Shown here piece after piece: positions 1-5,036 of a stretch of 5,036 nucleotides of DNA. Position 1 is the stretch's first letter, and every line of letters begins with the position of its first letter. Origin of the DNA: CAZVRZ01 sp964629965 (GTDB lineage Bacteria > Chloroflexota > Anaerolineae > Anaerolineales > UBA4823); contig CAZVRZ010000260.1 of the NCBI GenBank assembly GCA_964629965.1, positions 1-5,036 of the forward strand. Reading direction: 5' to 3'. The notes beneath the pieces are model-generated. The model was given only the letters and a program-made list of their open reading frames with translations. It did not search any database and was not told where the DNA came from. The translations under genes and the position numbers were made by a program.

Positions 1-209
1 AACCCTGGAAATGGCCTAAGGCCAGCTATCGCCGCCTGCCGGCAGAACTGGTTGAGACGATCCGCCAATTGCACGAAAAGCACTCCATCCCAGTGGGTGA
101 GATCGTCACCCTGTTCCTGGGGCATGCCCTGGATGCCTACCAAACTGGCCGTTTGATCCTGGAACCTCAGCCACGCGCCAACTCCAGCCTGACTTACAGC
201 GCCAGGTAA
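1..209 (+). CDS. C-terminal part of a small protein, probable ribbon-helix-helix DNA-binding domain (5' end outside window)
   Basis: An open frame enters from the left edge (first full codon at position 3) and stops at TAA 207-209, giving 68 visible residues. The segment SYRRLPAELVETIRQLHEKH followed by SIPVGEIVTLFLGHALDAY has the shape of a ribbon-helix-helix fold: a short strand ending in LP, a first amphipathic helix, a turn, and a second helix with a regular hydrophobic pattern. The last 15 or so residues are polar and probably disordered. RHH proteins are small DNA-binding regulators or partition proteins that often bind short direct repeats. A phased direct-repeat array begins 70 bp downstream of this stop, which fits such a role. 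The start and any N-terminal domain are not visible. The coding frame is well supported by its codon pattern and composition (60% GC in the first 60 bases). The RHH call rests on pattern only and could be wrong. Confidence 0.6.
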   Translation, partial: PWKWPKASYRRLPAELVETIRQLHEKHSIPVGEIVTLFLGHALDAYQTGRLILEPQPRANSSLTYSAR

Positions 210-278
210 AGGGATAAATATGCGTGCTTTTAAGCCGTCCCGAGAAAATCATAACTTCCCAAAACGCCTTTTATCCTG

Positions 279-354
279 CGTCTGCGGTGTTGCAGACGTG
301 ATGCTGACGCTCTGCCGACGTACCGCAGACTTTCCGCTGACACTGCCGCAGACG
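279..354 (+). repeat. Array of six 11-bp phased direct repeats GCNGAC(G), with one inverted copy at the left edge; possible centromere/operator
   Basis: The hexamer GCNGAC occurs at 292 (GCAGAC), 303 (GCTGAC), 314 (GCCGAC), 325 (GCAGAC), 336 (GCTGAC) and 348 (GCAGAC). The start-to-start spacings are 11, 11, 11, 11 and 12 bp. Four of the six continue with G, giving GCNGACG. At the left edge CGTCTGC (279-285) is a perfect inverted copy of GCAGACG (292-298), with a 6-bp gap. All sites therefore lie on nearly the same face of the helix. Because 11 is not a multiple of three, the repeat is not produced by a repeated peptide. Arrays of 11-bp direct repeats are known as RHH-protein targets, for example parC of plasmid R1 bound by ParR. 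Assigning a centromere or autoregulatory operator here is inference; the repeat itself is directly visible. Confidence 0.75.
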
Positions 355-434
355 TTTAACCGCCAGGAAGCCCTACAAACAGTCAAAATCAATCGACCTG
401 ATGTGCAAGACCTTGATCCGCAAAATGCCCCAGG

Positions 435-452
435 AAGCCTTCAGAAAGGCTT
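435..452 (+). promoter_or_regulatory. Short perfect hairpin upstream of the 638-aa gene
   Basis: AAGCCTT (435-441) and AAGGCTT (446-452) form a perfect 7-bp inverted repeat around a CAGA loop. The following bases (GAAACAAATT) are not a T-run, so this is not a standard rho-independent terminator. It lies about 48 bp before the start at 500 and could be a leader hairpin or a small operator. A chance inverted repeat of this size is quite possible. Confidence 0.25.
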
Positions 453-499
453 GAAACAAATTCCATCCACCTCACCGAAGAACGGAGAACACAGAATCT

Positions 500-2416
500 A
501 TGTCCATGCCTCAGCCTTATAGCCTTCCCAACGCGCCGAAACAAACCCCCAGAAAGCTGGACTTAGCGGAGATAAGTCGAGCACTTCCATCTGTTGATGA
601 TCTTTTGAGAGATGGTATGAATGTGAGACCAGGTTACCCAATCTCCAAGTCCCCTCAGAAAATGGTGGATGCCCGCACCACGTTAACGCGAAAAATCAAC
701 CTGGCTCAAATGGCGATGATGCAAACCCAAGATACAGCATCTTCCCCAGTTGAAGACAAACCCAAATATTTCACCATCTACCAATACGAGACAAAGCGCG
801 TTCGATTTTTCATTAACTCAGTCCATCAGCATGTCTCGGATGAAGAGATTTTGAATGCGCTGATCAAAAAAGTAAAGTTGTGTTGGGTTCATATTCCGAG
901 TTCGTCAAAGAATTACGAAGGCTACTTTGCCTCAATCAAGGAGCATGATAGTCCGGAAAGCATGACTGAAATACGCATCCATACAACGATCGGTGTTATG
1001 TGGAAACAGCAGGGAAAAATTCGTCTCTTGAACCAATTAAGGGAGATCGCACATACAGGATGTCAAAACTTGCCATTCTGGCCTGCTCTTGTAGGCGCCC
1101 TTTTGGCTTATGAGCAGGTGATTATCAACAATCCGGAAAAAGATCCAGACAAGATACTCGAAGCGACGCTACCCGGTTTTCTCGCTCAACTGAACTACGA
1201 CATGTATGATGGCGGAAATCTTGAGGCGAGTCTTGGTAGTATCCAGGCAGCCTCGTATTCCTTTGCAGAGCTAAATGATAAAGGTTCTGCCAAACTCAAT
1301 ATTACAGCACTTGATGCTCCTGGCCTGGCAACCTTTCTCTTGGAAACCAGTAAACATCTTTGGAACCCTGCCATCCGAAAGAAGCTGGCAAATACACATG
1401 ATTATTTCGACACTTATCCTGAAGTCTGGAGTTTCTTATCCTCGCTTGCTGATTATTGGATTAATTTGACTCAGTCTGGAAAAATCCAAATCGATGTATC
1501 TGGCATCAAGCTTACCTATCATACAGAGAAGCATGTAATGTTTGGATTATGGCGCCAGGTATTAGAAATGGATAAGTGGCAAATTCCCGTAGAAGCCCTG
1601 CGTTATCTGCACCCACGCCAACGACCCATTGAAAATGAAGACACCAATTATGTAATAGAGAATTACGATGAAGCGTATGGAAATGCCCTCGCAGATAAGC
1701 TAATTACCGAGAGCACCCTAAAAGGCGCTTACGTTCCTGTTGGTACATTTCGAACCGCCCTGCCCCGAAATCTCCCAATTGTTGGCCTGGAAGAAATTTG
1801 TATCTGGAGTGATGGTAGAGGAATGTGGGTCTTACCTGTTCCTGGCGGACATATCAATTATTGGAGCCCAGATATTCCCAAGAAATTATTCCAATATGGT
1901 GCAGGAGTAGACATCAAATCTGCCTGGAACCTGATCCTCTCCGCTCTCTGGCACGATTTAGTCACCGCAGGCCCGGAGGTTATCGTCCGCACTGGCGATG
2001 ACAAGCCGGAATTATTTACAAATCCCACCCCCCGCAGCAATCACCGGCGCCGTAGCCGCCCTCGCCCCAATACGCATGTGCTGTGTCTTCCCAGCCAGCG
2101 CGTCATTCACCTGGATGGAGTGCATACCTGGGGGACGCCAGAGGAGATCGAGAAGATCAAGCGCCAGGCGCACCAGGTGCGCGGCCACCGCCGCAGGCTG
2201 CTGCCCGGGCGCCAGCGCAGCCTGTATGCCCTGGAGAACGCTCGCCGCTTCAACTTCATTGTGCCCGATGGATATACCTTCGTCAAACCCTATCAAACCG
2301 GGCTGAGCGATACGGATGCCCCGGCGACCAGGGAAACGCCGATCCTGGCGCGCGGCCTGGCCAGCCTGATGCTGATGAGCAAAGACTATTCTAAGAGGAG
2401 CGCCGCGCATGAGTGA
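500..2416 (+). CDS. Uncharacterised 638-aa protein, first gene of the replication operon
   Basis: I do not recognise this protein as a named family. Residues 1-90 are polar and probably flexible. Residues about 90-505 look like a soluble alpha/beta or helical fold with many aromatic residues, and there is no signal peptide or membrane segment. Residues 508-524 form a basic Pro/Arg linker (HRRRSRPRP). Residues 525-601 form a separate C-terminal module with the strings LPSQRVIHLDGVHTWGTPEE, VRGHRRRL and VPDGYTFVKPYQTG, which looks conserved-domain-like and may bind nucleic acid or protein. Composition shifts sharply at the linker, near 2020-2040, from about 40% GC to over 70%. ATG 500 has only a weak, distant GGAG (484-487); ATG 506 is an in-frame alternative. 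The stop overlaps the DnaB start by 8 bp, which indicates translational coupling and a role in the same replication or maintenance module. The actual function is unknown. Confidence 0.8.
   Translation: MSMPQPYSLPNAPKQTPRKLDLAEISRALPSVDDLLRDGMNVRPGYPISKSPQKMVDARTTLTRKINLAQMAMMQTQDTASSPVEDKPKYFTIYQYETKRVRFFINSVHQHVSDEEILNALIKKVKLCWVHIPSSSKNYEGYFASIKEHDSPESMTEIRIHTTIGVMWKQQGKIRLLNQLREIAHTGCQNLPFWPALVGALLAYEQVIINNPEKDPDKILEATLPGFLAQLNYDMYDGGNLEASLGSIQAASYSFAELNDKGSAKLNITALDAPGLATFLLETSKHLWNPAIRKKLANTHDYFDTYPEVWSFLSSLADYWINLTQSGKIQIDVSGIKLTYHTEKHVMFGLWRQVLEMDKWQIPVEALRYLHPRQRPIENEDTNYVIENYDEAYGNALADKLITESTLKGAYVPVGTFRTALPRNLPIVGLEEICIWSDGRGMWVLPVPGGHINYWSPDIPKKLFQYGAGVDIKSAWNLILSALWHDLVTAGPEVIVRTGDDKPELFTNPTPRSNHRRRSRPRPNTHVLCLPSQRVIHLDGVHTWGTPEEIEKIKRQAHQVRGHRRRLLPGRQRSLYALENARRFNFIVPDGYTFVKPYQTGLSDTDAPATRETPILARGLASLMLMSKDYSKRSAAHE
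2393..2400 (+). promoter_or_regulatory. Shine-Dalgarno of the dnaB-like gene
   Basis: AAGAGGAG lies 8 bases before ATG 2409, inside the end of the preceding gene. It is a strong ribosome-binding site and fixes the start at 2409, where ATGAGTGA combines the start codon of this gene with the TGA stop of the previous one. Confidence 0.75.
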
Positions 2417-3722
2417 AACCCTGATCCCCCACAGCCGCCAGGCTGAAGAAAGCGTGCTTGGCGCCATCCTGATCAACCCCGACGCCTATTACGATGTCGC
2501 CCAGTTCCTGCGACCGGAGGATTTCTATATCCACCGGAACCGCTTTGTCTGGGAAGCAATCACCCGGCTGCATGAGAGCCGCACGCCGTTGGATAACCTG
2601 ACCCTGTCTGAAGAGTTGGGCAGGGGCGGCCAGCTGGCGGAGATCGGCGGGGATGCCTACCTGACCGGCTTGATCAGCAAGGTGCCTACCTCACTGAACG
2701 CGGCGGCCTACGCCCATATCATCGAGCAAGCGGCCGTGCGCCGGCGCATGCTGGAGGCCGCCAACAAGGTGGCAAAGCTTGCTTTCCAGGAAGATGCGCC
2801 TCTCGAAACTGCCATCGACGAGTCCGAGAAAGCCATTTTTTCGGTCAGCGACCGGCTGCTGGCGCATGACATCCAGCCTTTCTCTCAAGTGCTGGGCGAT
2901 CTGTATGACCAGGTGGAGTTACGCTCGCAAAATGCCGGGTTGTTTGGCGTGCCTACCGGCTTCACCGACCTGGATCGCATCCTGCAGGGCATGCAGCCTT
3001 CGGATCTCTTGATTGCCGCCGGGCGTCCGGGTATGGGCAAGACCAGCCTGCTGCTTTCGATTGTGAAGCACGCCGCCCAGACTCACCAGAAGCACATCGC
3101 CGTTTTCACCCTGGAGATGTCGAGCGAGCAGCTTGCCCAGCGCCTGGTGGCCCAGGAAACTGGGATCGATACCCAGCGCATGCGCTCCGGCAAGCTGGAG
3201 GAGGATGAATGGCCGCTCTTCACCCATGCCATCGAAGTTCTCGGCGATGTGCGCCTGTTCCTGGACGATACCCCAGCCATCACCCCGCTGCAGATGCGCT
3301 CAAAGTGCCGCAAGCTGCACATGGAATATGGGCTTGACCTGGTGGTGATCGACTACCTGCAATTGATGAGCGGCGGTGGACGCTTCGAGAACCGCGTCCA
3401 GGAAGTCTCGTTCATCTCCCGCCAGTTGAAAGTGCTGGCGCGCGAGCTGAACCTGCCCGTGCTGGCCGCCGCGCAGCTCTCGCGCGCGGTTGAACAGCGC
3501 ATGGATAAACACCCGGTGCTCAGCGACCTGCGTGAATCGGGCAGCATCGAGATGGATGCCGATGTAGTGATGTTCCTCTACCGCCCAGAAGACGGGGGCT
3601 TCTCCAACATGGTAGATGTGATCGTAGCCAAACACCGCAACGGCCCGACCGGCACAGTGCAGCTGGCTTTCCGGCAATCGCTGGCGAAATTTGAGAATGC
3701 GGCGAACAAAAGCGAGGTGTAA
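2409..3722 (+). CDS. dnaB: Replicative DNA helicase, DnaB family
   Basis: This is the hexameric 5'-3' helicase that unwinds DNA at the replication fork and partners with primase and an initiator or loader. The 437 residues show both DnaB domains. The N-terminal helical domain (about 6-110) opens with the typical PHSRQAEESVLGAILINPDAY. A linker (about 110-175) leads into the RecA-like ATPase domain from GVPTGFTDLD onward. Walker A is GRPGMGKTS (205-213, K211). The catalytic Glu is in FTLEMS (E236). Walker B is VVIDYLQLM (D315). The sensor-like AAQLSRAVEQR is at 354-364, LRESGSIEMDADVVMFLYR follows, and the arginine-finger region AKHRNGPTG is at 407-415. No intein is present. Length is somewhat below the 471 residues of E. 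coli DnaB but normal for the family. It overlaps the upstream gene by 8 bp and abuts the downstream initiator-like gene, so it is probably the element's own helicase and not the chromosomal copy. Whether it is the host copy cannot be settled from this window. Confidence 0.97.
   Translation: MSETLIPHSRQAEESVLGAILINPDAYYDVAQFLRPEDFYIHRNRFVWEAITRLHESRTPLDNLTLSEELGRGGQLAEIGGDAYLTGLISKVPTSLNAAAYAHIIEQAAVRRRMLEAANKVAKLAFQEDAPLETAIDESEKAIFSVSDRLLAHDIQPFSQVLGDLYDQVELRSQNAGLFGVPTGFTDLDRILQGMQPSDLLIAAGRPGMGKTSLLLSIVKHAAQTHQKHIAVFTLEMSSEQLAQRLVAQETGIDTQRMRSGKLEEDEWPLFTHAIEVLGDVRLFLDDTPAITPLQMRSKCRKLHMEYGLDLVVIDYLQLMSGGGRFENRVQEVSFISRQLKVLARELNLPVLAAAQLSRAVEQRMDKHPVLSDLRESGSIEMDADVVMFLYRPEDGGFSNMVDVIVAKHRNGPTGTVQLAFRQSLAKFENAANKSEV
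3714..3718 (+). promoter_or_regulatory. Shine-Dalgarno-like site of the initiator gene
   Basis: GAGGT lies 4 bases before ATG 3723, within the last codons of the helicase gene. The spacing is a little short. The TAA stop at 3720-3722 touches the ATG, so re-initiation by terminating ribosomes is likely to help translation. Confidence 0.5.
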
Positions 3723-5036
3723 ATGACCCAGCAGCGTGTCCTTCAGTTCGAATATCAACAATCTCTGGTGCAGGAAAGCGACCGGCCAGGCTGGAGCGAA
3801 GAGGTCACTGTCTCGGTGCGACTGCTCTCCGAAGCAATCACGACTGGCTGGTATCGCAGCCGGTTTGCGGGCCGGGGGAATGATTTTGTGATCTTGCTGG
3901 CAATTGCCATGCACGCTCGGCCGCTGAAAGGGGAAGACCTGGAATTACTGATTCGCCTGGGCATGGCTACCCCCGAGGATGATGGCCGCCTGTATGCCAG
4001 AGTTACTGATTTGGCATTAGCCGATGAATTAGGCATGAGCGCCAAAACGATCATGCGCGCCACCGAGCGCCTGATGGAAGAACACGCCATCAAGATTGCG
4101 GATATTCCAGACGCTAATGTATTCTTTCGCGACTCGCATGGGCGTTTCAACGGATCCAAGGTGTATTTATTGGCTGGCGATCTGCAAAACCACTTTCTGG
4201 AAAAACGCGTTGAGCAAAATGACCGATGGACAAAAAGTCCCACGGTGGAAAGCCACCGTAGGACAAATAGTCCATCGGTAGAGCCTCACCGAGGGACAAA
4301 GAGTCCAACGCGTGGGACAAATTTACGCACAAATATTAAAGATGATGAAGACGAGGAGGAGGAAACCACCACCCTGATCGAGCGCGTCTTTGGTTATTTC
4401 GCCGAGCGCAAAGGAGATTTGGATTACCAGCCGACGATCAAAGAGCAAGCTGCGCTCGACAAGCTGCTCGCGGATGGTTTCACCTTCGAGCAGATCATCG
4501 CCGGGATCGAAGATGCTTTCGCCCGCCCTTCCCGGCCCAGGCACTTCACCCACTGTGCGGCGATTGCCCGCGACCTGGCCCGTTTACAGCAGGAATACCG
4601 AACGCCGGAGACCCGTGTCTGGGCTGGCAGCCCAGACTTGCCGGAATCCCGAGAGCCGGAAGCCCTTGAAGAAACTGGCCAGATACCCGCGGAAGCGTCT
4701 GCATCTGCTGAAGTCATCGAAACCCACCTGGCGCGCGCCGTCGAAGTGTATCGCAGCGCCGGGCGAGAGATCACCGGCGATCTGCTGGCGCGCTTCCGCC
4801 TGATGGCCGAGCGCTGTGACCAAGCCGCCCGTTCTGCCGGATCGACCGGCGGCGACTGGCTGGCCGAGGCGCTGACATCTGCCCTGGGCGTTGCCAGGCC
4901 CGGCAACCTGCTCAACTACGCCGAGGCGGTGCTGGACGACTGGATCGCCAATGGGCGCAGCGAAAGACCACCCAAAACTGTCAAATCCAAAACATCCCGC
5001 CGCGCAGCCTCAGGCGAGCCCAAGGCTCACCAGGGT
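3723..5036 (+). CDS. Replication initiator/primosome-like protein with winged-helix and DnaD-like domains (3' end outside window)
   Basis: The frame starts at ATG 3723, directly after the helicase stop, and stays open for 438 codons to the window edge. Residues 25-155 contain a probable winged-helix domain, with the helix-turn-helix at about 95-125 (TDLALADELGMSAKTIMRAT then ERLMEEHAIKI). Residues 169-204 form a linker of three 11-residue units centred on T(K/N)SP, whose DNA is an iteron array. An acidic run DDEDEEEE (207-214) follows. Residues 215-292 form a helical segment. After a Pro/Glu-rich linker, residues 335-410 resemble the DnaD/DnaB_2 domain, ending in YAEAVLDDW (399-407), which matches the family motif YxxxILxxW. 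The tail is basic. Known relatives with this layout include phage replisome organisers and RepA_N-type plasmid initiators, which bind an origin inside their own gene and recruit the helicase. Exact family membership is inferred; the ORF, HTH and repeats are visible. Confidence 0.85.
   Translation, partial: MTQQRVLQFEYQQSLVQESDRPGWSEEVTVSVRLLSEAITTGWYRSRFAGRGNDFVILLAIAMHARPLKGEDLELLIRLGMATPEDDGRLYARVTDLALADELGMSAKTIMRATERLMEEHAIKIADIPDANVFFRDSHGRFNGSKVYLLAGDLQNHFLEKRVEQNDRWTKSPTVESHRRTNSPSVEPHRGTKSPTRGTNLRTNIKDDEDEEEETTTLIERVFGYFAERKGDLDYQPTIKEQAALDKLLADGFTFEQIIAGIEDAFARPSRPRHFTHCAAIARDLARLQQEYRTPETRVWAGSPDLPESREPEALEETGQIPAEASASAEVIETHLARAVEVYRSAGREITGDLLARFRLMAERCDQAARSAGSTGGDWLAEALTSALGVARPGNLLNYAEAVLDDWIANGRSERPPKTVKSKTSRRAASGEPKAHQG
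4222..4323 (+). repeat. Iteron-like array with interleaved inverted repeats inside the initiator gene; candidate replication origin
   Basis: The 13-bp element GGACAAANAGTCC occurs at 4228-4240 (one A variant, GGACAAAAAGTCC), 4261-4273 and 4294-4306, an exact 33-bp period. A fourth half copy, GGGACAAAT, begins at 4314, so RGGACAAA-like starts lie 33, 33 and 21 bp apart. Between them lie further inverted repeats: ACGGTGG/CCACCGT (4242-4248 and 4253-4259), TCGGT/ACCGA (4275-4279 and 4288-4292), and a near-palindrome around ACGCGT (4303-4318). ACCGATGGAC (4222-4231) is repeated inverted at 4270-4279. Origins inside the initiator gene, at the linker between DNA-binding and C-terminal domains, are established for lambda O and RepA_N plasmids. 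The origin call here is inference from that layout. Confidence 0.75.
4319..4350 (+). other. AT-rich stretch next to the iterons; candidate DNA unwinding element
   Basis: Bases 4321-4350 are 73% A+T and include AAATATTAAA (4331-4340, all A/T), in a gene that is otherwise about 47-70% GC. The stretch directly follows the last iteron half copy. An AT-rich segment next to iterons is the usual site of strand opening in iteron origins. It is also translated, encoding the NLRTNIKDDED segment, so the composition could simply follow from Asn, Ile, Lys and Asp codons. Confidence 0.45.

Larger units (their letters stand above)
210..499. other. Intergenic/regulatory gap upstream of the replication operon
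   Basis: This 290-bp gap separates the small upstream protein from the 638-aa gene. It holds the phased 11-bp repeat array (279-354) and a short perfect hairpin (435-452), both listed separately. I see no convincing sigma-70 -35/-10 pair with a normal spacer, although the operon promoter would be expected here. There is no rho-independent terminator after the upstream gene. A 100-codon open frame (220-522) with an AAAGGG Shine-Dalgarno-like sequence covers the gap. Its product is not protein-like and it runs through the repeats, so I do not call it as a gene. Confidence 0.5.

Noticed and set aside
271..279. TTATCCTGC as a possible DnaA box next to the repeat array
   Set aside because: It matches only the first six bases of TTATCCACA, and similar TTATCC strings occur by chance elsewhere in the AT-richer part. 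No consensus DnaA box was seen in the window.
220..522. A 100-codon open frame with ATG 220 and an AAAGGG Shine-Dalgarno-like sequence at 208-213
   Set aside because: The product has low-complexity, unprotein-like composition, runs through the 11-bp repeat array, and overlaps the next gene's start by 23 bp. I judge it a chance frame, though the ribosome-binding-like sequence leaves some doubt.
2021..2040. Possible frameshift in the 638-aa gene at the run of six C
   Set aside because: The downstream reading in the same frame gives a sensible domain (LPSQRVIHLDGVHTWGTPEE and onward) that leads to a natural coupled stop, so the frame as read is most likely correct. Read-level confirmation was not possible here.
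2168..2182. Perfect palindrome GCGCACC-A-GGTGCGC
   Set aside because: It is a single copy in a line with 83% GC, inside a coding frame, where short GC palindromes arise easily. There is no repeat or context to support a function.
1998..2476. Several open frames on both strands in the GC-rich end of the 638-aa gene and the start of dnaB
   Set aside because: They are shadows in GC-rich coding DNA, with skewed Ala/Arg/Pro composition and no domain signal, and they conflict with well-supported genes.
3300..4243. Long minus-strand open frames opposite the helicase and the initiator gene
   Set aside because: They lie antisense to strongly conserved coding sequence, show no recognisable motif, and have no start context; the + strand genes explain the region.

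Overview
The window reads as a replication module of a mobile or extrachromosomal element (plasmid, integrative element or prophage). All genes are on the + strand. In order: the end of a small, probably ribbon-helix-helix protein (1-209); a roughly 290-bp gap holding a striking array of 11-bp direct repeats (279-354) and a small hairpin (435-452); a 638-residue protein I do not recognise (500-2416); a clear replicative DnaB-type helicase (2409-3722); and a long gene with a winged-helix/DnaD-like replication-initiator architecture that starts right after the DnaB stop and runs off the window end (3723-5036, 438 codons without a stop). The last three genes are coupled by an 8-bp overlap and a 0-bp junction, so they look like one operon. 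No tRNA, rRNA, transposase, CRISPR array or convincing terminator was seen.

The organism is probably a moderately GC-rich bacterium. Codon use and the general look of the hypothetical proteins suggest Chloroflexota (Anaerolineae-like), but this is an impression and not a proof. Base composition is mosaic. The stretch of about 210-2020 is AT-richer (sample 60-bp lines at 38-40% GC), while the end of the 638-aa gene, dnaB and the 3' part of the initiator gene are GC-rich (sample lines at 70-83%). The change falls inside two genes.

The most interesting content is two repeat systems. (1) The central linker of the initiator gene contains an iteron-like array: GGACAAANAGTCC three times at an exact 33-bp period plus a fourth half copy, interleaved with other inverted repeats, followed at once by an AT-rich stretch. 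This is the layout of an origin of replication embedded in its own initiator gene, as known for lambda O, SPP1 gene 38 and RepA_N plasmids. (2) Upstream of the operon, six GCNGAC(G) hexamers sit at 11, 11, 11, 11 and 12 bp spacing, which resembles a centromere or operator bound by a ribbon-helix-helix protein such as ParR. The protein ending just upstream may be of that fold.

Working model (inference): the DnaD-like protein binds the in-gene iterons, the adjacent AT-rich DNA opens, and the co-encoded DnaB is loaded there. The upstream repeats serve partition and/or autoregulation. The role of the 638-aa protein is unknown.
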